Under the pieces are notes generated by a model. The model saw only the letters and a program-made list of their open reading frames with translations. It had not been told where the DNA came from and searched no databases. From Acidimicrobiaceae bacterium (GTDB taxonomy: Bacteria; Actinomycetota; Acidimicrobiia; Acidimicrobiales; Bog-793): a DNA stretch of 47,599 nt. The DNA is taken from NCBI GenBank assembly GCA_003140595.1, contig PLKG01000162.1, positions 1 through 47,599 on the forward strand, read 5' to 3'. The position numbers were made by a program, and so were the translations under genes. The number at the start of each line of letters is the position of its first letter. Within the stretch, counting starts at the first letter, position 1. Below are positions 26,597 through 34,981 of the stretch, piece after piece.

Positions 26597-26821
26597 AGGC
26601 TCGCTCCAATGATCGGCTCGTGTCTTGGTGTCAGTGTCGCAAGTGGGTGTATCACCTTGGTGGATGGTCGCCGCCGGGCCGGCGGACCGCCCCTCGAGCT
26701 GGCCTCAGTGTCCCGCGTCGTGGGCTTTGCGAGAGCACCCAGAGGGCAGATGAACGGCCAGCTCTGTTCAAGAGCGTCGCGAGGTGATTCACTAGAGGTC
26801 TTTCCTAAGGGGGGAATCAAG

Positions 26822-27832
26822 ATGGCTAAGGCGGTCTGGACCGGCTCACTCAGTTTCGGTCTCGTAAACGTGCCGGTCGGCCTGTACTCGGCGACCGAGG
26901 ACCGGTCGATCCATTTCAATCAGTTCCGGGCGGGAGCCTCCGAGCGGATCCGCAACAAGCGCGTCGGGGAGCAGACCGGGGAAGAAGTCGCGTACTCCGA
27001 CATAGTCAAGGGCTACGACCTCGGCGGCGGAGAGTACGTGATCCTCACGCCCGAAGAGCTGTCATCGGTGGCACCGGGCCCCTCTCGAACAATCGAGGTC
27101 ACCGACTTCGTGGAGCTCTCAGAGATCGATCCGATCTATTTCGACAAACCCTACTTCCTGGCGCCCAATGGCAAGAACGGTGACCGTGCCTACGAGCTGC
27201 TGCGCAAGGTGATGGCCGAGACGAACAAGGTGGCGATCGCCACCTTTGTGATGCGCGACAAGCAGTACCTCGTCGCGGTGAGGCCGGAGAAGTCCGCCCT
27301 GGTGCTCGAGACACTCCTGTTCGCCGACGAGGTTCGCGACCCCATCAAGGAGATCGACGTGCTGCCTGTCCAGGCGTCGTTCGAGGATCGCGAGATCCAG
27401 ATGGCCAAACTGCTGATCGACTCGATGACCACCGCGTGGCAGCCTGAGAGCTATCGCGACACCTACCGGGAACGGGTGGAAGAGCTGATCGACCAGAAGC
27501 GCCGGGGAACCGTCGTGGTGAGCGAGGGCCAACGCGCCGAGCCCTCCCCCGTCGTCGACCTGCTGGCGGCCCTGCAGGCGAGCGTAAGCGCCGCCAGGGA
27601 AAGATCGGGCACGCCGGAATCGACCGAGGCCCCACGGCGTCACAGTCAAAGAGGGCGGACCGACCATGCCCGCGAGCCCGCCACGACCACGGGTATGGCC
27701 GGGACGAGCAGGGCTGAACTGGTCCGTCAAGCAGCCGACCTAGGAATCGCCGGCCGATCTAGGATGACCCGCCAAGAACTCGAGCTTGCCGTCGCCGATC
27801 TGTCCGGCCGCCGGCGACGCAAGGCATCGTGA
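26822..27832 (+). CDS. ku: Ku protein (NHEJ DNA-end binding)
   Basis: Bacterial Ku is a homodimeric ring that threads onto DNA ends and recruits LigD. The 336-residue protein starts MAKAVWTGSLSFGLVNVPVGLYSAT, and the Ku core runs to about residue 255, including NKRVGEQTGEEV, FDKPYFLAPN and MAKLLIDSMTTAWQPE. The C-terminal extension (about 260-336) is polar and ends with a SAP/Rho_N-like helix pair, TSRAELVRQAADLGIAGRSRM, then RRRRKAS. Such lysine/arginine-rich tails help DNA binding in some bacteria. ATG 26822 is preceded by AAGGGGGGAA, a strong ribosome site. Divergent from the ligD operon. Confidence 0.96.
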   Translation: MAKAVWTGSLSFGLVNVPVGLYSATEDRSIHFNQFRAGASERIRNKRVGEQTGEEVAYSDIVKGYDLGGGEYVILTPEELSSVAPGPSRTIEVTDFVELSEIDPIYFDKPYFLAPNGKNGDRAYELLRKVMAETNKVAIATFVMRDKQYLVAVRPEKSALVLETLLFADEVRDPIKEIDVLPVQASFEDREIQMAKLLIDSMTTAWQPESYRDTYRERVEELIDQKRRGTVVVSEGQRAEPSPVVDLLAALQASVSAARERSGTPESTEAPRRHSQRGRTDHAREPATTTGMAGTSRAELVRQAADLGIAGRSRMTRQELELAVADLSGRRRRKAS

Positions 27833-27856
27833 GGGTCGGCCGCATAAGGAGACACA

Positions 27857-28708
27857 ATGCCTCTCTTCGGTAAGCCAGCAGACGGTGCGAACGCGGCTTG
27901 GGAACCCGAGGCCGCCGAAGGACGGCTCGCACACACCTTCGGAGCCGATCCGACCGGAGTGTTCACTTCCGACCTGTCCGTCTCGGAGTATGTGCTGCTC
28001 AAAGAGGCGGGCTTCGAGCCGTTGGGGTTCGTGATCGGCTCGTCGATCTACCACATCGGACTCCAAATAGGGAAGTGGTCGCAAAACCAGGAGCTGCAAG
28101 TGCTCACGCAGGCGATGTACAACGCCCGTGAGCTTGCCATGACCCGAATGCAGGCCGAAGCCGAACACCTCGGTGCGGACGGCACCGTAGGTGTCGAGTT
28201 GCGGATGCAGGCATACGTCTGGGGCCAAGACGTCCTGGAGTTCATCGCGACCGGGACGGCCGTCAAGGCCACCGGCAGCTCTTCGGGAGCACACAGAGCC
28301 CCGGACGGCCGCGCATTCACCTCGGACCTCTCGGTGCAGGACTTCTTCCGCCTCCTGGCCGCGGGCGCGGTGCCTGTGGCCTTCGTCCTTGGGACCTGCG
28401 TGTACCACATCGCGCATCAATCGGCCTTCCAGGCGCTGCGCCAGACGGGGCAGAACCAGGAGATGACGACCTTCACTCAGGGCATCTACGAGGCAAGGGA
28501 GCTCGCCCTCACGCGGATGCAGACCGAAGCGTCCCAAGCGCGGGCCTCGGGCATCGTGGGTGTCACAGTCGGGGTCTTCAACCATGTCTGGGGTGAGCAC
28601 GCAACCGAGTTCCTGGCCACCGGCACCGCGATCCGCCAGCTCGCAGAGGACCACAGGCTCCCGGACACCTCGCCCAAGCCGACGTTCACGCTGGGACTCG
28701 ACGCATAG
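27857..28708 (+). CDS. Tandem YbjQ-like (heavy-metal-binding domain fold) protein
   Basis: The 283-residue protein contains two copies of a YbjQ/DUF74-like module, about residues 36-135 and 155-263. Both start with TSDLSV, have a Tyr-His-Ile segment (SSIYHIGLQ and TCVYHIAHQ), share AREL-A-(M/L)TRMQ-EA, and end in ATGTA. Single-domain YbjQ proteins form pentamers and are of uncertain function; the heavy-metal name is historical. The start ATG is preceded by AAGGAG. It is 24 bp downstream of ku on the same strand, so the two may be cotranscribed. Confidence 0.8.
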   Translation: MPLFGKPADGANAAWEPEAAEGRLAHTFGADPTGVFTSDLSVSEYVLLKEAGFEPLGFVIGSSIYHIGLQIGKWSQNQELQVLTQAMYNARELAMTRMQAEAEHLGADGTVGVELRMQAYVWGQDVLEFIATGTAVKATGSSSGAHRAPDGRAFTSDLSVQDFFRLLAAGAVPVAFVLGTCVYHIAHQSAFQALRQTGQNQEMTTFTQGIYEARELALTRMQTEASQARASGIVGVTVGVFNHVWGEHATEFLATGTAIRQLAEDHRLPDTSPKPTFTLGLDA

Positions 28709-28840
28709 TCCAACTGCTTCGCCCAGGATATTTCGATCGCTGGCAAACCTCGCCATCGGATGCCGCCCCTCTGAGGGCAAAGCCGCTAGTGGCCGGCACC
28801 GCCAGGGTCACTCTCCGTTAGGCTTCGCCCGAGGGCGTGG

Positions 28841-29971
28841 ATGTCGAAACTCGAAAAGCAAGGCGGGCGATGTGTGGAGGGGGCAATCGAACCTCAGACT
28901 GCGGTCGCCGAACTCCGGCCGATGAGCGCCGTCCCGATCGAGATCTCGTCTCGGCGCCCTACGGCGTTCCCGATGCCGACGACCGGTCCGCTCATCGACT
29001 CCTTCGGCCGAATCCACACCGACATGCGGATCTCGGTGACCGATCGCTGCAACCTACGCTGCGTCTACTGCATGCCCGAAGAGGGAGTCACCTGGGTACC
29101 ACGGTCCGAGATACTCACCTTCGAGGAGATCGAGCAGATTGCCAAGGTCGCACACAATCTCGGGGTCGACTCGCTGCGCCTCACCGGCGGCGAGCCGCTC
29201 GTGCGGGCCAGCATCACCGACCTTGTCGTCCGGCTCGGTCGGATAGGTTTCTCTGATCTGTCCATGACCACGAACGGGTACGGTCTCGCCCGCCTTGCAC
29301 CGGCACTTGCTGCGGCCGGTCTTATGCGCGTCAACATCAGCTGTGACTCGCTGAAAGCGGCGCGGTTCGCTGAGATCCGACGGCGAGGCACGCTCGAGAC
29401 GGTGCTCGAGGCGATGGATGCTGCCGAGCATGCAGGCCTGACTCCGTTGAAGATCAACGTCGTGGTGATGGCAGGGGTCAATGACGACGAGATCGTCGAT
29501 CTGGCCGGCTTTTCCCGCGACACCGGCCGCATCGTGCGGTTCATCGAGTTCATGCCGCTTGACGCCGGCAAGGAATGGGAAAGGTCCAAGGTCGTGCCTG
29601 GTGAGGAGATCCTGGCGCGCATCAGCCGGGTGTGGCCGCTCGAGTCCGCGAGCGAGCGTGCTCTCGACGCCGCGCCGGCGGATCGCTACCGCTTCGCTGA
29701 CGGCCGCGGAGAAATCGGCGTCATCACGAGCGTGACCAGAGCGTTTTGTGGCTCGTGCAATCGTCTTCGGCTAACTGCCGACGGGTCTATCCGCAACTGC
29801 CTGTTCGCCAACGGGGAGCACCCGGTGCGGGACGTCCTGCGATCGGGCGGCAGTGACGCCGAGCTCGCGCTGCTGTTCCGCAAAGCCGTATGGGACAAGC
29901 GGGCCGGTCACGGGATCAACGACCCGTCCTTCCTTCGCCCCGCGCGATCGATGTCGATGATCGGCGGCTGA
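28841..29971 (+). CDS. moaA: GTP 3',8-cyclase MoaA (molybdenum cofactor)
   Basis: MoaA is the radical-SAM enzyme that starts molybdopterin synthesis by rearranging GTP. The N-terminal cluster motif CNLRCVYC gives Cys70, 74 and 77. The SAM-binding LTGGEPLVR follows, and the second cluster is bound by the FCGSCNRLRLTADG and NCLF segments near the C-terminus. The protein ends in GG, the family's functional C-terminal dipeptide. The ATG at 28841 has GAGGGC upstream, but the first 44 residues are unconserved; ATG 28973 would give a typical 332-residue MoaA. No other moa gene is in the window. A molybdoenzyme lies 2 kb downstream on the other strand. Confidence 0.95.
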   Translation: MSKLEKQGGRCVEGAIEPQTAVAELRPMSAVPIEISSRRPTAFPMPTTGPLIDSFGRIHTDMRISVTDRCNLRCVYCMPEEGVTWVPRSEILTFEEIEQIAKVAHNLGVDSLRLTGGEPLVRASITDLVVRLGRIGFSDLSMTTNGYGLARLAPALAAAGLMRVNISCDSLKAARFAEIRRRGTLETVLEAMDAAEHAGLTPLKINVVVMAGVNDDEIVDLAGFSRDTGRIVRFIEFMPLDAGKEWERSKVVPGEEILARISRVWPLESASERALDAAPADRYRFADGRGEIGVITSVTRAFCGSCNRLRLTADGSIRNCLFANGEHPVRDVLRSGGSDAELALLFRKAVWDKRAGHGINDPSFLRPARSMSMIGG

Positions 29972-29988
29972 CCCGTCCGAGTGGACAA

Positions 29989-30603
29989 TCAGTTGCGAAA
30001 TGTGGAAAGCGATTCCTGTGCGGAGACGTAGACCTCGGCGCGTCGTTGCTCGAGCGCTGACCGCACTACTTTTCTCAAGCTGCTGACGAGCGCTTGTGCT
30101 TGCCGAGCGCCGGAGAAGATGGCCCCCTGCACGTGGACCGCTGGGTCTGCGGTCAACAGTCCCCGTACCCGTGTGCCGGTGAAGTCCACCCGCACGGTCG
30201 ACGCCAGCCCGGTGAACGCCGGGTCGGCTGCTCCTTCGGCTCTCGCCTGAGCGACCAGCAAGTCTTCGTCAAGTGGAGGCGCGGACGTCCACGACCAGGC
30301 TCCTGAAGCCGGAACGGCCGGAGTCGGTGTGGATCGGACGATACGATCCACGACTTCTTTGAGACTGGCTGCGAGAGCTGCTGCAGCATCCAGTCTGAGC
30401 ACCACGGTCTCTTGTCGCCTTGGTGCCTGATATTCCACCTGGGTGTGGCGCACGGCAATACCACTCATGACAATCCGGGCGAACGCCGTCTTCTCGCCGC
30501 CGATATCGGCTTCGCCGCCCTGGACGGTCACGGCCTTGATGACGAGATCGTCGCGCTGAGGCGCCACGGACAAGGGGAAGGTGTGATCGGCCTCACTCAT
30601 CAA
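29989..30603 (-). CDS. Hypothetical protein
   Basis: I do not recognise this 204-residue protein. It alternates beta-rich segments (RDDLVIKAVTVQGGEADIG, VRVDFTGTRVRGLLTADPAVHVQG) with helices rich in Ala and Leu (AAAALAASLKEVVDRIV, ARQAQALVSSLRKVVRSALEQRRAEVYV). No signal peptide, membrane span or catalytic motif is evident. Coding composition is good and the frame is convergent with moaA, ending 17 bp from it. Two Met codons at the start (MMSEADH) leave only a trivial start ambiguity. Confidence 0.65.
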   Translation of the reverse strand: MMSEADHTFPLSVAPQRDDLVIKAVTVQGGEADIGGEKTAFARIVMSGIAVRHTQVEYQAPRRQETVVLRLDAAAALAASLKEVVDRIVRSTPTPAVPASGAWSWTSAPPLDEDLLVAQARAEGAADPAFTGLASTVRVDFTGTRVRGLLTADPAVHVQGAIFSGARQAQALVSSLRKVVRSALEQRRAEVYVSAQESLSTFRN

Positions 30604-30965
30604 CGTCGTTTCCCCCCGGCCACTTGAAACGTCTCACCATCTCGAAGGCCTGAATCTACCTGTAAGCCGAGCGAGAACGGGTTCGTCATTGGCTCCGCCC
30701 AGCTCAAGCGACCGTATGGAGGCTGGGTATCATCGCTTCCCTCGCATGGCAGGGCATCGGCACGAACAGGGCTAGATGTCAAGGCGAGCCAGACTTGTCG
30801 AGGATCACATTGTCATCGACGGGCGCCTCGGCGGGTCTCAAATACGCTCACGTTCAGGCCCTGAAATGCGACGCTTATCAGCGCGCCCGCTTCTCTGGTG
30901 TCCCCATGGACACTCGTCGCAGTTGCCTCGAAGCGCTTGCAAGTTATCGAGCCCGCTTTGGTCTG
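30604..30965. other. Intergenic region with weak ORF
   Basis: A 362 bp region between two minus-strand genes. A plus-strand frame from 30795 to 31019 (74 residues) is open but cysteine/serine/arginine rich, overlaps the end of the flavin-reductase gene and has no similarity I know. I do not call it a gene and see no RNA or repeat here. Confidence 0.4.
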
Positions 30966-31673
30966 TCAGCCGGTCGGACCGAATCGCTCGACCCGAATTC
31001 GTCCGTCGGCAAAACCTAATCCAGTAAGCAGGGAGGTTGCGTGATCAGCGAAGCCTGTCGACCCGCAGACATAGGCGGTGGCTCTCTCCACGAGCACATG
31101 GCGTAGGTCATCCTCGCCGAGACGGCCTGGCGGGCGGGCCCACAACTGCGGCATTTCACGCGTATAGACGACGGTAGTATCCGAGCCAGGTAGTTCATCG
31201 GCATAGTACAGGTCGTCCGGGCTTCGAACCGAGACCACAAGGTGGACAAGGTCGGAACGTCCCGATCGCCGGGCCAGGCGGAGCATGGACATCAGGGGCA
31301 CAATGCCCGATCCCCCGGCGATGAGTAGGGCCGGCGTATCACCGCGCCACACGAACCACCCACCGATCGGGCCACGCACTTCCAGCTCGTCGCCCGGCAC
31401 GACCACGTCGTGCAGAAACGAGGACACCTCGCCATCCTCGAGCCGCTCGACTGTGACCTCGATGTCCTGTGACTGCTCCGGTGGGGAGGCAACCGAATAA
31501 GACCGCGAGGCCGTGTAACCGTCCTCCGCTGTCAGACGAACCACGTAGTGTTGTCCGGCGAAGTGTCGCGATGGCTCGGAGAGGGCGAGACGAAAGGTCT
31601 TCGCACGCTTGGTTTCCCTGATGATCTCCTTGACGGTCGCGACCTGCCACGGGCCGGGAGTCGGGGTATTCAT
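30966..31673 (-). CDS. FAD/NAD(P)H oxidoreductase (ferredoxin-reductase type, no Fe-S domain)
   Basis: This 235-residue flavoprotein has the FNR layout. The FAD-binding beta-barrel carries the RxYS motif in SRSYSVASPP (near 66-75), and the NAD(P)-binding half has the GGSGIVPLMSMLR motif near 128-140 and CGSTGFADH near 212. There is no 2Fe-2S domain. ATG 31673 follows the molybdoenzyme stop by one base; a longer frame upstream overlaps that gene antisense-like and is rejected. I infer that it passes electrons to or from the molybdoenzyme encoded immediately upstream in the operon. Confidence 0.92.
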   Translation of the reverse strand: MNTPTPGPWQVATVKEIIRETKRAKTFRLALSEPSRHFAGQHYVVRLTAEDGYTASRSYSVASPPEQSQDIEVTVERLEDGEVSSFLHDVVVPGDELEVRGPIGGWFVWRGDTPALLIAGGSGIVPLMSMLRLARRSGRSDLVHLVVSVRSPDDLYYADELPGSDTTVVYTREMPQLWARPPGRLGEDDLRHVLVERATAYVCGSTGFADHATSLLTGLGFADGRIRVERFGPTG

Positions 31674-31674
31674 C

Positions 31675-32283
31675 TCAGTCGCCCTGGTAACGCTGTTCGA
31701 GCCAGGGATCGCCCCGGTCGTGATAGCCGTTGACCTCCCAGAATCCCGGTTCGTCGTGGTCCAGGAGCCGCAGCCCGGCCACCCACTTCGCGCTCTTCCA
31801 GAAGTACAGATGCGGTACGAGCAGCCGGGCCGGGCCGCCGTGGCCGATCTCGAGCGGGCGCCCTTCGTACTCCCAAACCACCCAGGCCTTGCCGTCGGTG
31901 ACATCGCCGAGCGACAGGCTGGTGGTGTAGCCCGTGTGCGAGTAGGCGACCACGTGGCTCGCTGACGGAAGTGGCTGCGTATGGGCCAGCAGTGTGTCGA
32001 CCGACACCCCGCTGAAGCTCACGTCGAACTTGGACCATGTCGTCACGCAATGGATGTCGCCCCTGTAGCTTGACGATCCCAAGGCATGGATCTCCTCCCA
32101 TGTCCAGCGTGCCGGGTTTCGGACAAGCCCCCCGACAGAGAAGGACCACTCCGCGGTCAAGAGATTCGGTGTCGACTCCGCGGTGAGCACGGGCCAGTCC
32201 GAACCGATGTCGTATTGACCCGGTGGAAGCCTGGTGTCCCTTGCTTGGCCGCCGCGGCCCTTGAAACCCCGTGTGACCTTCAC
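31675..32283 (-). CDS. Sulfite-oxidase-fold molybdopterin oxidoreductase
   Basis: The 202-residue protein carries the molybdopterin-binding core of the sulfite oxidase/MsrP (YedY) family. Cys79 in DIHCVTTWSKFDVSFSGVS is the predicted Mo ligand. The C-terminal cofactor-binding segment is GGPARLLVPHLYFWKSAKW with the HDEPGFWEVNGYHDRGDPW ending. No Tat signal is present, so it is cytoplasmic, unlike MsrP. The substrate is unknown. One base separates it from the flavin reductase gene, and MoaA for its cofactor is encoded 2 kb away. This Mo-protein/FNR pairing is seen in other actinobacteria as far as I know. Confidence 0.92.
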   Translation of the reverse strand: MKVTRGFKGRGGQARDTRLPPGQYDIGSDWPVLTAESTPNLLTAEWSFSVGGLVRNPARWTWEEIHALGSSSYRGDIHCVTTWSKFDVSFSGVSVDTLLAHTQPLPSASHVVAYSHTGYTTSLSLGDVTDGKAWVVWEYEGRPLEIGHGGPARLLVPHLYFWKSAKWVAGLRLLDHDEPGFWEVNGYHDRGDPWLEQRYQGD

Positions 32284-32547
32284 AAGATCCTGCCGCTACG
32301 GTCAGGAATGGTGTCCTCCTCTTTTCGTTGGTCGATTCTTGGCAGTGTGCCGTGCGCTCTTGTGACACTCAAGTCTCAATATCGAACGCTTCCTGCATCA
32401 CGCCCGTAGGCATCGGTGGCCGGCTGTCGCAGTGACCTAGGTACTGAGCGGCGCGGTGGGGATCCTTCCGGCTCGCAAGCCGCCCGCGGCGGTCCCTTCG
32501 CCGAGCTCCGCGATCCGCACCGCTGGGAGAACATACCGGGCAGTCCA

Positions 32548-33117
32548 TCAGTCAAGTGGTGGTCGCGGCCCGATGTAGACGAACTCGTCAAGCACAACGT
32601 CATCTCCGTACCGAGACGTGACCTGACCAGCTCGAGTCCACCCGCATTTGTTGTACAGGGAGATCGCCTTGTCCTGTTGGGTCACCACATCGAGGATCGG
32701 CCACAGTCCCCGGGCGTGAGCGTCCCGGCTGGCGACCTCAAGCAGAGATCGCCCGATCCCGTGTCGTCGGTGAAGAGGAGATACCAGCAGCCGGGCGACG
32801 ACGCCGAGACGATCCGGAGGCAGCTTCAGAGCTCCGCTCGCCATGGCGACAACGGTTGGCGAGCTGTCGGATCGGAGGGCCACGTGTCCGACGATCTCGC
32901 CGTCCTCCTCAGCCACCCATGCCGCCAGTGCGTCGGGCACCTCCATGAACCTTCGCAGATCATCGGGGAGAAACATCGGATAGCGGTCGATCTCGTGAAC
33001 AACTCGCGCCAATGCCACGCAGTCGTCGAGGTCCGCTTGCGTCCTTTCTCGCACCGCCACCGGGAAACGATTGCACAGATCCGGTGGGCAGCGGACAACT
33101 GCGGGCGGTCCGACCAC
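32548..33117 (-). CDS. GNAT-family N-acetyltransferase
   Basis: The 189-residue protein is an acetyl-CoA-dependent acyltransferase of the GNAT fold. Homology begins near residue 20 (VAVRERTQADLDDCVAL). The acetyl-CoA-binding motif A is VARLLVSPLHRRHGIGRSLLEVA, and motif B follows with ILDVVTQQDKAISLYNKCGW. The C-terminal strand ends in VYIGPRP. A start closer to residue 20 is plausible. It is divergent from the MFS gene at 33136, only 18 bp away by the long start. The substrate cannot be inferred. Confidence 0.88.
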   Translation of the reverse strand: MVGPPAVVRCPPDLCNRFPVAVRERTQADLDDCVALARVVHEIDRYPMFLPDDLRRFMEVPDALAAWVAEEDGEIVGHVALRSDSSPTVVAMASGALKLPPDRLGVVARLLVSPLHRRHGIGRSLLEVASRDAHARGLWPILDVVTQQDKAISLYNKCGWTRAGQVTSRYGDDVVLDEFVYIGPRPPLD

Positions 33118-33135
33118 GCTTTAGCATCGAACCCC

Positions 33136-34362
33136 ATGGGCTTGGAGAAGTGGATGGGTGCCCTCCGGGAGCGCAATTTTCGCCTCTACTTCCTCGGCCA
33201 GCTGACCTCGGCGATCGGAACGGGCATGACGCCTGTCGCGCTCTCGTTCGCTGTGCTCGCGCTACGCCATGGCTCTGCGTCCGACGTCGGCGTGGTGCTG
33301 GCGGCCCAGACCGTTCCGCTCTTGATCTTCCTGCTCGTCGGCGGCGTCGCGGGTGACAGGTTCGGCCGGAGGCGCATGATGCTCGGCGCCGATGTGCTGA
33401 GAGCCTCGGCGGAGACGGCGCTCGGCCTGTGGATCCTCTTCGGCCACCCGCCCCTTTGGGGCTTCCTTCTGCTTCCCGCGCTCGTCGGCACGGGCACGGC
33501 ATTTTTCATGCCGTCACTCACCGGGCTCATTCCGCAGATCGTCCGCGACGACCGTCTGGCTCAAGCCAACGCACTCAACGGGCTGACGTTCTCGATAGGT
33601 TCGATCATCGGTCCCTCGATCGCAGGTGTCATCGTCGCCACCACCAATCCTGGCTGGGCGATCCTCGCAGATGCACTCTCCTATGTCCTGAGCGTCTGGT
33701 CGCTCGCCGCTCTCCGCCTTGGGCCCGCGAGGGAGGCCTCGGCGGACTCCTTCTACGCCCAGCTTCGGCGTGGGTGGAGCGAGTTCTGGTCGCGAACCTG
33801 GCTCTGGGCGACCGTCATGGTTGCCTCCTTCTCCAACATGGCCATGTGGGCGCCATTCATGGTCCTCGGCGCAGTGATCTCCAAGGAGTCGCTCGGTGGA
33901 GCGACCGCCTGGGGGACGATCCTCGGTGCCGAAGGTGCCGGTGCTGTCGTCGGCGGCGTAGCGATGCTGAGCCTGCGCTTTAGCCGACCGCTCGTCGCGG
34001 CGTCCCTCTCGCTGCTCGTTTGGCCCTATCCCATGCTGGTACTCGCCTATCGGGCTCCCGTGCCGGTCATCGCTGTCGGCGCATTCTTAGGCGGAGCGTC
34101 GTTCGCGATCTTCGACACTCAGTGGCAGACGACGATGCAACGGGAGATCCCTTCCGAGGTGCTGTCGCGCGTCAGCTCCTACGACTGGTTCGGATCGCTC
34201 ATCTTCCTCCCACTCGGCTACGCGGTTGTCGGACCTGTAGCGTCGGTCCTCGGGATCCACGCCATGTTCATCATCGGCAGCGCCTGCTTGGTCGTAGGCG
34301 TAGGCGTCCTGCTCCTCATCCCGGCAGTGCGGCAGATTCGCGCTGGTGCTGGCGGGACCTGA
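33136..34362 (+). CDS. MFS transporter (EntS-like MFS_3)
   Basis: The 408-residue protein has about 12 membrane segments and the loop-2/3 motif GDRFGRRRMM typical of the major facilitator superfamily. The pattern resembles the EntS-type exporter group that exports siderophores or drugs. The ATG at 33136 is chosen because homology begins at MGLEKWMGALRERNFRLYF; the open frame continues upstream to 32416 across the GNAT gene but codes for nothing recognisable. No siderophore genes are nearby, so the substrate is unknown. Confidence 0.9.
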   Translation: MGLEKWMGALRERNFRLYFLGQLTSAIGTGMTPVALSFAVLALRHGSASDVGVVLAAQTVPLLIFLLVGGVAGDRFGRRRMMLGADVLRASAETALGLWILFGHPPLWGFLLLPALVGTGTAFFMPSLTGLIPQIVRDDRLAQANALNGLTFSIGSIIGPSIAGVIVATTNPGWAILADALSYVLSVWSLAALRLGPAREASADSFYAQLRRGWSEFWSRTWLWATVMVASFSNMAMWAPFMVLGAVISKESLGGATAWGTILGAEGAGAVVGGVAMLSLRFSRPLVAASLSLLVWPYPMLVLAYRAPVPVIAVGAFLGGASFAIFDTQWQTTMQREIPSEVLSRVSSYDWFGSLIFLPLGYAVVGPVASVLGIHAMFIIGSACLVVGVGVLLLIPAVRQIRAGAGGT

Positions 34363-34448
34363 CCCGAAGCTCTGCCCGGAGATCGCTGGATTGCCAAGGA
34401 CGTCGCAGCTTTACTGGTGCGGCAAAGAGCGCCACGATGGAGGTTCCT

Positions 34449-34778
34449 ATGATGTTGCGTCTGCGCTTTAGCCAGGGACTCCGCCATGGCCCGCACGTCT
34501 TCGCCTGGCTGTTCCTGCTCCTCGTGATCGCGGCGCTCGTCGTAGGCATCGTCGCCCTGATCCGGATACGGAGGCTCGCGGCTGCGCGCTCGCAGTCCGG
34601 GTCATGGTCCGCGGAGGGCTCACGAATCGATCCAGCTCTCGCCGAGCTTCGCGTCCGCTACGCGCGCGGCGAGGTGAGCTGGGAGGAGTACACCCAGAGG
34701 GCAACAAATCTGGGATTTCCGGCCAGTCCAGGCTCGGGGGCGTACATCGACTCGAACCAGCGACCGCCGGCGCCGTAG
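34449..34778 (+). CDS. Single-span SHOCT-domain membrane protein
   Basis: The 109-residue protein has one membrane helix near residues 17-39 (FAWLFLLLVIAALVVGIVAL) and a SHOCT domain at about 62-85 (DPALAELRVRYARGEVSWEEYTQR). SHOCT motifs are short C-terminal helices of unclear role, often on small membrane proteins. ATG 34449 follows TGGAGG at good spacing; another ATG is adjacent. A long frame reading upstream into the MFS gene is an artefact. It lies 86 bp after the MFS gene. Confidence 0.8.
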   Translation: MMLRLRFSQGLRHGPHVFAWLFLLLVIAALVVGIVALIRIRRLAAARSQSGSWSAEGSRIDPALAELRVRYARGEVSWEEYTQRATNLGFPASPGSGAYIDSNQRPPAP

Positions 34779-34981
34779 CCGCTGCAGCCGTCCACCCCAA
34801 GACGCTCATGGGAGGTGCGAGCTTCGCGGCGGCTCTCTAGCGGTTGGGGACCGTGAGCGAGTCGACCACAAAGTGGCCTGACGGCCCTCCGGCACCTCGA
34901 CACCTGTGCCGCGTCCGTCAGAGACGGCGGAAGGTCACTACGATCCGCTGAGAGGACGAACGAGAACATCGACTGGCAAGT

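Noticed and set aside
30795-31019. 74-residue ORF between the hypothetical protein and the flavin reductase
   Set aside because: No ribosome site, unusual composition, overlaps the reductase end, and no similarity.
32416-33135. Upstream extension of the MFS frame across the GNAT gene
   Set aside because: Homology starts at ATG 33136; the extension is antisense to GNAT and unconserved.
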